Source: Ancylobacter rudongensis (lineage in GTDB: Bacteria > Pseudomonadota > Alphaproteobacteria > Rhizobiales > Xanthobacteraceae). Taken from it: a stretch of DNA of 64,000 nt. The notes under the pieces are model-generated. The model was given only the letters and a program-made list of their open reading frames with translations. It made no database searches and had not been told where the DNA came from. Below, piece after piece: positions 1-7,677 of this stretch. The stretch is from the NCBI RefSeq assembly GCF_900100155.1, contig NZ_FMTP01000004.1:372001-436000 (forward strand), written 5' to 3'. The position numbers and the translations under genes are program-made. Every line of letters starts with the position of its first letter. The first letter of the stretch is position 1.

Positions 1-310
1 CGTCGCGGCGGCCTGATCAATCAATGCCAACCGATTTAGATTTGGTTTTATATTGGCTCTGCCGCAACGTCAACAAAGGCCGGCCGGATCGGCGAGGATT
101 CACGGCAGGCTGGGGTGCAGTTCGACCGCTCCTGCACCGTAAGGGCGCGGTTTCATAACGGCGGCTGCGATTAGACATTCAACCAATATTGAGATTGGTG
201 GATCGTTTTGCAGAATGCCGGGCCGACGGCAGGCCCGATGGCTTCGACGTCCGTCCCGCTTCCCGTCCGTGTTGACTGCTAGAGGTCGTCCGGTGAAGGC
301 CGGTTCACCT
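1..310. other. Intergenic region, no gene recognised
   Basis: No reading frame with a convincing start, Shine-Dalgarno or family match was found here. The first 60 bases are AT-richer than the rest of the window. A small perfect inverted repeat, ACCAAT and ATTGGT with a 6-base loop, lies at 182-199 and could be an operator or chance. The gene to the right runs toward this region, so it is downstream of the LysR gene and its upstream neighbour is outside the window. Confidence 0.5.
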
Positions 311-385
311 GATGTGCTCCAGGTTTTTGTCTTTTCGCATTTCCTTCACGCGCACCGGAACGCTCTTCGCTCGAGAATGCTCTAG
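311..385. repeat. Interspersed intergenic repeat, copy 1
   Basis: This stretch matches, with scattered differences, the stretch at 5927-5998. Both begin with a GCTCCAG core, contain a TTCTTCACGCG or TTCCTTCACGCG block, then CTTCGCTCGA, and end in AATGCTCT. The element resembles a family of short intergenic repeats often seen in Hyphomicrobiales (inference from memory). Its last bases supply the stop codon of the LysR gene, so the repeat abuts or has replaced that gene's end. Confidence 0.55.
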
Positions 386-1338
386 CTGCGCCCGCGCGTG
401 AGCACCGCGTCTAGCCCGAGCTCCGGATAGAGCTGGGCGACCTGCCGGGCGTCCTCGCTGAGCCGCGCAGTTATCCAGTCGCGCAGATCGGCCACGATGG
501 GCCGCAGCGGCTTGTCGCGCGAGCGCACGAACTGGCAGTGCCGACCCGTGACCTTGACGCCGGGGCCTGCCGGAACAAGCGCCCCGGTGCGCAGCCAGTG
601 GCAGGTGACATTCAGCCAGCCGAGCGCGACGCCCTGGCCCAGCATCGCCGCCTGCACGACGATGGCATAGTCGGAGAAAATCATCGAATTGGTTGCCGCG
701 CCGGGGTCGCCGGGGAAGAACACCTGCGACCAGTCGGGCTGCGCGTCGCCGAACGTGAGCAGGGAATCCGTCGCCGCATCGGCAGGCAAGGTGCGCTGCC
801 GGTCGCGGTAGCCCGGGCTGCAGATCGGCACCAGTATTTCCGGCATGATGTAGCTCGCCTCGTGCCGCTCGTCCGGCCCGTCGACAAAGCGCATGCCGAG
901 GTCGACATCGGTGACTGGCCCGGACAGCGCCGACATGATGAGCTGGAAGCGCAGTTCGAGCGAAGGGAAGGCGCGCTTGATCTCCGCCATGTGCGGCATG
1001 ATCCAGTGCGTTGTGAAGCCGGTGGAGACCGAGAGGGTGACGGTCTCGACGCCGGTCTTGCGGTCCTCGATCTCCCGCAGGGCGTGCTCGAAGCCCGAAA
1101 AGCCACGCGAGACCGCCTCATAGAGGATTCGCCCCGCCTCCGTCAGCGTCACGCCGCCGGGCGTGCGGTCGAACAGAATGATTCCGAGATGGTCCTCCAG
1201 CCGGCCCATCATCCGGCTCACGGCGGCCGGCGTCACATTGAGTTCGTCGGCGGCACGGGCGAAGTTGCCGCAGCGCGCCGCCGCCTCAAAGGTGAAGAAA
1301 CCATTCATTGACGGCAGGGCGAGGCGAAGCTTTCGCAT
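382..1338 (-). CDS. LysR family transcriptional regulator (GcvA-like)
   Basis: A 318-residue protein of standard LysR length. Residues 8-66 form the winged helix-turn-helix, with the typical run FEAAARCGNFARAADEL then TPAAVSRMMGRLEDHLG and LFDRTPGGVTLTEAGR. Residues from about 95 onward form the two-lobed periplasmic-binding-like effector domain. It diverges from the ABC importer/oxidoreductase operon and probably controls it and itself, because its start codon lies inside a perfect palindrome whose half-site recurs in front of the operon. The GcvA subfamily is suggested by the N-terminal block; the effector is unknown and may be an amine or amino acid. Confidence 0.9.
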   Translation of the reverse strand: MRKLRLALPSMNGFFTFEAAARCGNFARAADELNVTPAAVSRMMGRLEDHLGIILFDRTPGGVTLTEAGRILYEAVSRGFSGFEHALREIEDRKTGVETVTLSVSTGFTTHWIMPHMAEIKRAFPSLELRFQLIMSALSGPVTDVDLGMRFVDGPDERHEASYIMPEILVPICSPGYRDRQRTLPADAATDSLLTFGDAQPDWSQVFFPGDPGAATNSMIFSDYAIVVQAAMLGQGVALGWLNVTCHWLRTGALVPAGPGVKVTGRHCQFVRSRDKPLRPIVADLRDWITARLSEDARQVAQLYPELGLDAVLTRGRS

Positions 1339-1353
1339 TACATAATGTAATGC
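1335..1353. promoter_or_regulatory. Perfect palindrome over the LysR start codon
   Basis: The sequence GCATTACATAATGTAATGC is a perfect inverted repeat with 9-base arms and one central base. The CAT at 1336-1338 is the complement of the LysR start codon. The arm motif ATGTAATG recurs at 1521-1528, about 90 bases before the ABC operon. This is most simply read as the binding site of the divergent LysR protein, giving autoregulation and control of the operon. The site is seen; the function is inferred. Confidence 0.6.
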
Positions 1354-1557
1354 CGCGCGAATTTTTTTTCAATTGAACGCGACGTCGATCATTGATTTCC
1401 TGCCGGCATGGATGGCCCGTTCCGGGCCTGAGAAGACAGAATTCGGTACGGAAAGGCCGCGCTGCGGTCTGGTTGCGGCAGACTCTGGCTGCGGTCGCAG
1501 CGGCAACACCCGCGTATGCGATGTAATGTTCCGCCGTAGCTTTCCTAAGGAGGCCCC

Positions 1558-1623
1558 ATGGCGAAGGAATCTGTCGCGACATCGGCCCCGGGGGCGAGCC
1601 GGAGGAAACTATGTCGACACTAG
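1558..1623 (+). CDS. Possible 21-residue upstream reading frame (leader) before the ABC ATPase
   Basis: An ATG at 1558 follows a consensus Shine-Dalgarno AAGGAGG at 1547-1553 and opens a 21-residue frame, MAKESVATSAPGASRRKLCR plus H, ending TAG. It overlaps the first codons of the ABC ATPase gene in another frame. Its Shine-Dalgarno is stronger than most in the window, so it could couple or attenuate translation of the operon. No family is recognised, and the frame may be fortuitous or the remnant of an older gene start. Confidence 0.35.
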   Translation: MAKESVATSAPGASRRKLCRH

Positions 1624-2702
1624 TTTCGCGCCAGACGGTAGGCGTCTCGATCCGGGGCGCTTCCAAGTCCTATGGGAGCTTCCGAGCGCTCGACGCGATC
1701 AATCTCGACGTGGCGCCGGGTGAGTTCGTCTCGATTTTGGGGCCGTCCGGCTCGGGCAAGACCACCTTGCTCGGCATTCTTGGCGGTTTCGTCCAGCCGA
1801 CCTCAGGCTCGGTCTTCCTCGGCGAGCGCGACATCACCTTCGAGCCGCCGCACAAGCGCGACATCGGCATCGTGTTCCAGAACTACGCGCTGTTCCCGCA
1901 CATGAATGTCGCGGAAAATGTGACGTTTCCGCTGCGCGCCCGGCGCATGCCGAAGTCCGAATGGCCGGGCAGGCTCGCAGCGGCGCTCGACATGGTGGAA
2001 CTGGCCGGTTTCGGCGAGCGCAAGATCCACGAACTGTCCGGCGGCCAGCGCCAGCGCGTCGCGCTCGCCCGCGCCATGATCTTCGAGCCGCGCCTGATCC
2101 TGATGGACGAGCCGCTCTCCGCGCTGGACAAGCAGTTGCGCGAGACCATGCAGATCGAGCTTAAGCACCTGCACCGCAAGCTCGCGGCGACGATGATCTA
2201 TGTGACGCACGACCAGCGCGAGGCGCTCACCATGAGCGATCGCGTCGCCGTCATGAACAAGGGGCAGCTGATCCAGGTCGATACGCCGGAGCGCCTGCAC
2301 GACCATCCGGCGGATGCCTTTGTCGCCGGCTTCATCGGCGAGGCGACGCTGCTTCCGGTGCGGCGGCTGGATGACCGCTCGGTCGATCTCGACGGCACGC
2401 GCCTCATCTCCGCGCGCCCGGTGCCGAGCGCCGCTGAACTGTTCCTCGCTGTCCATTCCGAGAAGCTCACCGTCATCGCGGATGCGGGGTCAGGAATGGA
2501 AAACGTGTTGAGCGGCGTCGTGACCGAGACCCTCTACCAGGGCGAGAGCATCCGCATCTTTCTGGAGCTGGACCGGGGGGCCCGGCTCAGCCTGCGCGTG
2601 CCGAGCAATCATCAGGGCCGTTCGCTGCTCAAGACGCCGGGCGAACGCATCGCCGTCGCCGTCCACCCGGACGACACCATCGTCGTGCCGCAGGTCCGCT
2701 GA
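1611..2702 (+). CDS. ABC transporter ATP-binding protein, PotA-like
   Basis: The ATPase subunit (363 residues) of a spermidine/putrescine-type importer, energising the two permeases and binding protein encoded at 4.8-7.7 kb. Visible motifs are Walker A GPSGSGKTT at 44-52, Q-loop Gln90, signature LSGGQRQRVALARA from 142, Walker B LILMDE at 162-167 with the D-loop SALD, and the switch His200. Residues after about 240 form the TOBE-type C-terminal domain usual for PotA and CysA relatives. The start is fixed by GGAGG at 1601-1605. It opens an operon in which enzyme genes are interleaved with transporter genes. Substrate specificity cannot be read from this subunit. Confidence 0.92.
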   Translation: MSTLVSRQTVGVSIRGASKSYGSFRALDAINLDVAPGEFVSILGPSGSGKTTLLGILGGFVQPTSGSVFLGERDITFEPPHKRDIGIVFQNYALFPHMNVAENVTFPLRARRMPKSEWPGRLAAALDMVELAGFGERKIHELSGGQRQRVALARAMIFEPRLILMDEPLSALDKQLRETMQIELKHLHRKLAATMIYVTHDQREALTMSDRVAVMNKGQLIQVDTPERLHDHPADAFVAGFIGEATLLPVRRLDDRSVDLDGTRLISARPVPSAAELFLAVHSEKLTVIADAGSGMENVLSGVVTETLYQGESIRIFLELDRGARLSLRVPSNHQGRSLLKTPGERIAVAVHPDDTIVVPQVR

Positions 2703-2738
2703 CCCGACTTACCGCTGCTGCCAAAAGGAACGCAGAAG

Positions 2739-3461
2739 ATGAAGTTCACCGATTTCAAGGTCATGACGTTCGACGTGGTCGGCACGCTGATCGATTTCGA
2801 GGCGGGTGTCCTGGGCGCGGTGCGCGCGCTTGGCGGCCCCAAGGCCGCCGCCGCCAGCGACGACGAGATCTTCGAGCCCTACAAGCGCGGCCGCGACAAG
2901 AACTATGGCCGCTCCTCCTTCGCCATGAAGGACGTCTACCTGTCGCTCGCCAATGAGTGCGGCTTCAAGAACGACGAGGCCACCGCCGAGGCGTTCCAGC
3001 TCTCGGTTCTGCGCTGGCCGGCCTTCGCCGATTCCGTCGAAGCGCTGCGCCGGCTCCGGAAGAACTACCGCCTCGTCGCCATGACCAATGCCGACCGCAC
3101 GGCCTTCTCCGCCTATTCGGCGACGCTCGGCAATCCGTTCCATGACAGCGTCACCTGCGACGAGGCAGGATGCGCCAAGCCTGACCCCCGGTTCTTCGCC
3201 TTCAACAGGGGCCGGCAGTCCGCGTTCGGCTTCCAGCAGGCTGAGATCCTGCATGTCGCGCAGAGCCAGTACCACGACATCGGCGTCTCCAAGGCCGAGG
3301 GTTGCACCACCTGCTGGATCGAGCGCCGCCAGGGCCAGAAGGGTTTTGGCGGCACGCCCGATCCCAAGGTGATGACGAAGCCGGACTTCCACTTCTCCTC
3401 GCTCAAGCAACTCGCCGACGCCGTCGATGCGGAACACGCCGCCGCGCGCGCGGCCGCTTGA
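2739..3461 (+). CDS. HAD-superfamily hydrolase, haloacid dehalogenase type II-like
   Basis: A 240-residue protein of the L-2-haloacid dehalogenase-like HAD branch. Motif I is FDVVGTLID with the nucleophile Asp12; the second Asp of phosphatases is replaced, as in haloacid dehalogenases. Motif II is MTNAD, motif III has the Lys in CAKPDP, and motif IV is in HVAQSQYHD. A Shine-Dalgarno-like AAAAGGAA precedes the ATG. The stop overlaps the next start (TGATG), indicating coupled translation with the FAD oxidoreductase. Relatives are often found in polyamine-type ABC operons, so the true substrate may be a phosphorylated or other metabolite and not a haloacid. Confidence 0.85.
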   Translation: MKFTDFKVMTFDVVGTLIDFEAGVLGAVRALGGPKAAAASDDEIFEPYKRGRDKNYGRSSFAMKDVYLSLANECGFKNDEATAEAFQLSVLRWPAFADSVEALRRLRKNYRLVAMTNADRTAFSAYSATLGNPFHDSVTCDEAGCAKPDPRFFAFNRGRQSAFGFQQAEILHVAQSQYHDIGVSKAEGCTTCWIERRQGQKGFGGTPDPKVMTKPDFHFSSLKQLADAVDAEHAAARAAA

Positions 3462-4783
3462 TGCCCGGTCCGACGGCTTTGCCCGCCCCCCGCTCTCCGG
3501 TCGACAGTCCCTCGCTCTGGCGGGCGACCTCGGTCGCCCGGCCGGAGTTTGGGAGCCTGGCGGGCGAGCAGTCCTTCGACGTCGCCATCATCGGCGGCGG
3601 CTATACAGGACTTTCCACGGCGCGCTATCTCGCGAAAGCCGGGCTCTCGCCGGTGGTCATCGAGGCCAACCACATCGGCTGGGGCGCCAGCGGGCGCAAT
3701 GGCGGCGTGGTGTCTGGCAAGTTCCGCATCGGCTTCAAGGATATCGCCGCGCGGTACGGCCTCGACACCGCGCGCCGCATGCACGATCTCGGCCTTGAGG
3801 CGGTCGAGCATGTCGGGCGCCTGGTCGATGAGCTTGGCATAGAGGGCGCGGACTACCGGCCCTCGGGGTCGCTGCGCTGCGCCCATAATGCCCACACGCT
3901 CGACGTGCTGAAGAGCGAGGCGGCCTGGCTGCGCGAGGCGCTGGGAGATCGCGGCATATCGATCCTGAGCGCCGGAGAGGTGACGGCCGAGACCGGCTCG
4001 CGCGGCTTCACCGGCGGCATGCTCAGCACCCATGGCGGTGTCATCCATCCGCTGAACTTCGTCCTCGGGCTGGCGGCGGGGCTGAAGGCCGAGGGCATCG
4101 CCATCCATGAGGCCACGCCCGTCACCCGTTTCGGCCGCGACGGCACGGGCGTGATCGTCGAGACACTGGCCGGGCGCATCACCGCGCGCCAGCTCGTGAT
4201 CGCCACCAACTCCTATTCCGACCTGACGCCGGCGACGGCGCCGGTGCGCAAGGCGATCATCCCGTTCCGCTCGGCAATGGTCGCGACCGAACCCCTGGTG
4301 GGCACCCCCGGGGTCGGGCTGCTGGCGAGCGGGCGCAGCTACACCGAGACGCGCCGCATGATGCGCTGGTTCCGCAAATCGGGTGACCGCCTGCTCTATG
4401 GCGGGCGCGGCGCCTTCGGCAAGACCGATACGCAATCCGCCTTCGCCGCGCTGGAAAAGGCCATGGTGCGCCAGTTCCCCGAGCTGGCCTCGGTGAAGGT
4501 GACGCATCGCTGGTCCGGCCTGGTGGCGATGACGCTGGACAGCCTGCCACATCTCGGGCGGCTCGACGACCGCGTCGTCTATTCGGTCGGCTACAACGGT
4601 ACCGGCGTGGCGCTCGCCTCCGGGATCGGCCGCCATGTTGCCGCGCTGGTTACGGGTGGCACGCCTGATCTCGGCCTGCTGACGCGGCAGCCGCTTCCTC
4701 CCATCCCCTTCTACGGACTGCGCGAACCCGCCGTCCGTCTGGTCGCGGGCTGGTACCAGTTCCTTGATGCCATAGGGCGATGA
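3461..4783 (+). CDS. FAD-dependent oxidoreductase, DAO family (amine/amino-acid oxidase-like)
   Basis: A 440-residue flavoprotein with the Rossmann fingerprint VAIIGGGYTGLSTARYLAKAG from residue 41 and the second FAD motif WGASGRNGG. It resembles gamma-glutamylputrescine oxidase (PuuB) and glycine oxidase-like enzymes, which oxidise C-N bonds of amines to imines. The start at 3461 overlaps the upstream stop; an upstream in-frame extension exists but would run inside the HAD gene. Its place between the PotA-like ATPase and the binding protein suggests it oxidises the imported amine. The amine's identity is not deducible here. Confidence 0.88.
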   Translation: MPGPTALPAPRSPVDSPSLWRATSVARPEFGSLAGEQSFDVAIIGGGYTGLSTARYLAKAGLSPVVIEANHIGWGASGRNGGVVSGKFRIGFKDIAARYGLDTARRMHDLGLEAVEHVGRLVDELGIEGADYRPSGSLRCAHNAHTLDVLKSEAAWLREALGDRGISILSAGEVTAETGSRGFTGGMLSTHGGVIHPLNFVLGLAAGLKAEGIAIHEATPVTRFGRDGTGVIVETLAGRITARQLVIATNSYSDLTPATAPVRKAIIPFRSAMVATEPLVGTPGVGLLASGRSYTETRRMMRWFRKSGDRLLYGGRGAFGKTDTQSAFAALEKAMVRQFPELASVKVTHRWSGLVAMTLDSLPHLGRLDDRVVYSVGYNGTGVALASGIGRHVAALVTGGTPDLGLLTRQPLPPIPFYGLREPAVRLVAGWYQFLDAIGR

Positions 4784-4847
4784 CGCGCCGCGACCATCGC
4801 TTCAGCAACGCAAGCGGCCGACAAGAATGACCCAGAGGAGAACCGTA

Positions 4848-5885
4848 ATGCGCGTGACACTCTCGATCCCTGCGATAATGGCGGCGCTGCTGCTGTCGGC
4901 TGCGGCCGGCTCGGCCGAACAGATCACCTTCGTCTCTCAGGGCGGCGCCTATCAGGAGGCCCAGACCAAGGCCATCCTCGATCCGGTCGCCAAGCTGCTC
5001 GGCATCACCATCAACCAGGACTCCTCGCCGGACGCCTGGCCGGTGCTGAAGACCCAGACGGCGACCGGCAAGCCGATCTGGGACGTCATCGACACGCCGA
5101 CCAAGGACTGCATTCGCGGTGGCGAGCAGGGCATGATCGAGAAGCTCGACTTCTCCCGGCTGCCCAACGCCGCCGAGATCCCCGCCGACTACAAGACGGC
5201 TTATTCGGTTCCCTATGAGTTCTATTCGTCGGTTCTGGCCTTCAACAAGGAGAAGTATGGCGAGAACGGGCCGAAGAGCTGGGCCGATTTCTGGGACGTG
5301 GAGAAATTCCCCGGTACGCGGGCGCTGCGCAGCCACCCGATGGCGACGCTGGAGGCGGCGCTGCTGGCGGATGGCGTGCCGGCTGACAAGCTCTACCCGC
5401 TCGATGTCGACCGGGCCTTCAAGAAGCTGGAGGAGCTGAAGCCCCATGTCACCGTGTGGTGGACCTCCGGTGCCCAGTCGGCGCAGCTCCTCGCCGATGG
5501 CGAGATCGACATGGAGATGGCGTGGAACGGCCGCGTCACCGCAGTGATCAAGGAAGGCGCGCCGATCGAGTACACCTTCAACCAGGGTTTCCTGCAGGAA
5601 ACCTCGCTCTGCATCCTCAAGGGCGCGCCCAATCTGGACACCGCCTACAAATTCCTGAACGCGGCGATCTCGCCCGACATCCAGGCGAACTTCCCGGCCT
5701 ATATCGATTACGGCCCGGGCAACCCCGCTGCCTACAAGACCGGCAAGATATCGCCCGAGCGCGCCGCGCAGATGCCGAGCTCGCCGGAAAACGCCGCCAA
5801 GCAGGTGTTGATCTCGGTGGCGTGGTGGAGCTCGCCGGCGGGCGAGGAGGCGCAGAAGCGCTGGGCGTCCTTCATCCAGAAGTGA
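4848..5885 (+). CDS. ABC transporter extracellular solute-binding protein, PotD-like
   Basis: A 345-residue periplasmic binding protein. A Sec signal peptide covers about residues 1-23, with likely cleavage after GSA. The mature part begins ITFVSQGGAYQEAQ, typical of family 1 polyamine/iron-type binding proteins, and contains the TKDCIRGGEQG and VWWTSGAQSAQLLADGE blocks seen in PotD/PotF relatives. The start is fixed by AGAGGAG at 4834-4840; an in-frame ATG seven codons upstream precedes that site and is less likely. It delivers the substrate to the permeases encoded just downstream. Confidence 0.9.
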   Translation: MRVTLSIPAIMAALLLSAAAGSAEQITFVSQGGAYQEAQTKAILDPVAKLLGITINQDSSPDAWPVLKTQTATGKPIWDVIDTPTKDCIRGGEQGMIEKLDFSRLPNAAEIPADYKTAYSVPYEFYSSVLAFNKEKYGENGPKSWADFWDVEKFPGTRALRSHPMATLEAALLADGVPADKLYPLDVDRAFKKLEELKPHVTVWWTSGAQSAQLLADGEIDMEMAWNGRVTAVIKEGAPIEYTFNQGFLQETSLCILKGAPNLDTAYKFLNAAISPDIQANFPAYIDYGPGNPAAYKTGKISPERAAQMPSSPENAAKQVLISVAWWSSPAGEEAQKRWASFIQK

Positions 5886-5926
5886 GCGGCTGCCGCTGGA
5901 GCATCATTGCCGCCCCGGTCCGGTGA

Positions 5927-5998
5927 CGATGCTCCAGCCTATTTTTGACGCGTTTTCTTCACGCGAACTGGTTTCCCCTTCGCTCGAAAAATGCTCTC
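5927..5998. repeat. Interspersed intergenic repeat, copy 2
   Basis: Partner of the element at 311-385, lying between the binding-protein gene and the first permease. It shares the GATGCTCCAG start, the TTTTCTTCACGCGAACTGG block, CTTCGCTCGA and the AATGCTCTCG end. Its position inside a transporter operon means transcripts would carry it. It may set a processing or termination point that lowers permease expression relative to the binding protein. Confidence 0.55.
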
Positions 5999-6012
5999 GC
6001 GAGGAAGCTTTC

Positions 6013-6885
6013 ATGGCGATGTCGTCGGTCAACCCGTCACTGGCGCATCAGCGGCGCGAGGCACGCTTGGTCCTGCTGCTGCTGGCGCCGGCGCTTGCCG
6101 TGGTCGGCGGCCTGCTGATCGTGCCGCTCGGCTGGCTGGCCTGGCAGTCGGTGCGGCAGGATGGCGGGTTCACCCTGGCGCACTATGCCCGGTTCCTCAC
6201 CGACGACGTCTATTGGATGACTTTCCTGCAGACTTTTCGCATGGCCTTCATCGTGACGGCGGCGGCCCTCCTCCTCGGCTACCCCGTCGCCTATGTGGCG
6301 GCGGGGGCCTCCCGGCGCTGGAGCCTCTTCATCCTGGCGATGGTGGTACTGCCGTTCTGGACCAGCGTGCTCGTGCGCGCCTATGCCTGGCTGATCCTGC
6401 TGCAGCGGCGCGGCCTGGTGAACACGGCCCTGACCGAACTCGGGCTGGTCGATGCCCCGCTGACGCTGGTCAACAATGAATTCGGCACGATCGTCGCCAC
6501 CGTGCACATCCTGCTGCCCTTCATGGTGCTGCCGCTCTACGCCACGATGCAGAAGATCCCGCCCGAGCTGACCATGGCGGGCTCAAGCCTCGGCGGCACG
6601 CCGCTGCATGTGTTCCTGCGCGTCTTCCTGCCGCTCTCCATGCCCGGTGTGGTCGCCGGCATGGTGCTGGTCTTCGTGCTGACGCTCGGCTTCTACATCA
6701 CGCCGGAACTGCTCGGCGGCGGACGGACCTACATGGTCTCCATGCTGGTCTCCAGGAATATCGAGGTCTACAACGAATGGGGCGCGGCCTCCTCGATCAG
6801 CGTGGTGCTGCTGGCCTGCGTGTTCTTCATCTTCCGCCTTGCCAGCTTCGTGATCCCGTTCGAGCGCATCATGGGAGCGCGCTGA
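6013..6885 (+). CDS. ABC transporter permease, PotB-like
   Basis: An integral membrane permease of 290 residues with about six transmembrane segments, the first at roughly 18-40. An EAA-type cytoplasmic loop, ELTMAGSSLGGTPLHVFLRV then FLPLSMPG, contacts the ATPase. The ATG at 6013 is preceded by GAGGAAG at 6001-6007; an earlier in-frame ATG would place repeat sequence inside the coding region and is rejected. The stop is two bases before the next gene. It pairs with the downstream permease as the heterodimeric channel. Confidence 0.9.
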   Translation: MAMSSVNPSLAHQRREARLVLLLLAPALAVVGGLLIVPLGWLAWQSVRQDGGFTLAHYARFLTDDVYWMTFLQTFRMAFIVTAAALLLGYPVAYVAAGASRRWSLFILAMVVLPFWTSVLVRAYAWLILLQRRGLVNTALTELGLVDAPLTLVNNEFGTIVATVHILLPFMVLPLYATMQKIPPELTMAGSSLGGTPLHVFLRVFLPLSMPGVVAGMVLVFVLTLGFYITPELLGGGRTYMVSMLVSRNIEVYNEWGAASSISVVLLACVFFIFRLASFVIPFERIMGAR

Positions 6886-6887
6886 CC

Positions 6888-7673
6888 ATGGCGGTATCGA
6901 AACTCCTGCTGCGCGCCTTTGTCGGCCTCGTCCTGCTGTGGCTGATCATTCCCATCGTCATCATCGTGCCGATGTCGTTCTCCGGCGCCCGCTTCCTTGC
7001 CTTTCCGCCTCCGTCCTGGTCGCTACGCTGGTACGAGGCCTATCTCGCCAGCCCCGCCTGGATGCAGGCGACGCGGGTCAGCCTGACCGTTGCGGTGGCG
7101 AGCGCCATCATCGCCACGGTGATGGGGACCGCTGCAGCCTATGCGCTCAGTCTCGCCAATTCGCGCCTGGTGCGCAGCCTGCAGGTGGTGCTGATGCTGC
7201 CGCTGGTGGTGCCGATCGTGATCACCGCCGTGGGCGTGTTCCTCGTCTATGCCAATGTCGGCCTGCTCGCGACCATGACCGGGCTGATCCTCGCCAATGT
7301 CATGCTCGGCCTGCCCTATGTCATCACCTCGGTGCTGGTGGGGTTGAGGAAGTTCGACCCGGCGCAGGAGATGGTCTCGCGCAGCCTCGGCATGAACCGG
7401 CTGCGCACCTTCTTCATCGTCACCCTGCCGCAGATCCGCCCGAGCGTGATCACGGGCCTGCTGTTCGCCTTCATCTCGGCGCTCGACGAGACCGTGGTGG
7501 CGCTGTTCATCTCCGGCGGCCAGTACCAGACGCTGACCAAGCGCATGTTCACCGCGCTGCGCGACGAGATCGATCCCACCATTGCCGCGATCAGCACGCT
7601 GCTCACGGCCGTCTCCTTCCTCGTGGTGATGCTGGTGGCGCTCAATGCGCGCGGCGAGCGCGGGCGGGCCTAG
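6888..7673 (+). CDS. ABC transporter permease, PotC-like
   Basis: A 261-residue second permease, about six transmembrane segments, with the EAA loop EMVSRSLGMNRLRTFFIVTL followed by PQIRPSV near residue 165-190. The ATG at 6888 begins two bases after the upstream stop codon, consistent with translational coupling. Together with the PotB-like protein, the PotA-like ATPase and the PotD-like binding protein it completes one importer. The gene order ATPase, enzymes, binding protein, permeases differs from the usual potABCD arrangement because two enzyme genes are inserted. Confidence 0.9.
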   Translation: MAVSKLLLRAFVGLVLLWLIIPIVIIVPMSFSGARFLAFPPPSWSLRWYEAYLASPAWMQATRVSLTVAVASAIIATVMGTAAAYALSLANSRLVRSLQVVLMLPLVVPIVITAVGVFLVYANVGLLATMTGLILANVMLGLPYVITSVLVGLRKFDPAQEMVSRSLGMNRLRTFFIVTLPQIRPSVITGLLFAFISALDETVVALFISGGQYQTLTKRMFTALRDEIDPTIAAISTLLTAVSFLVVMLVALNARGERGRA

Positions 7674-7677
7674 CGCC

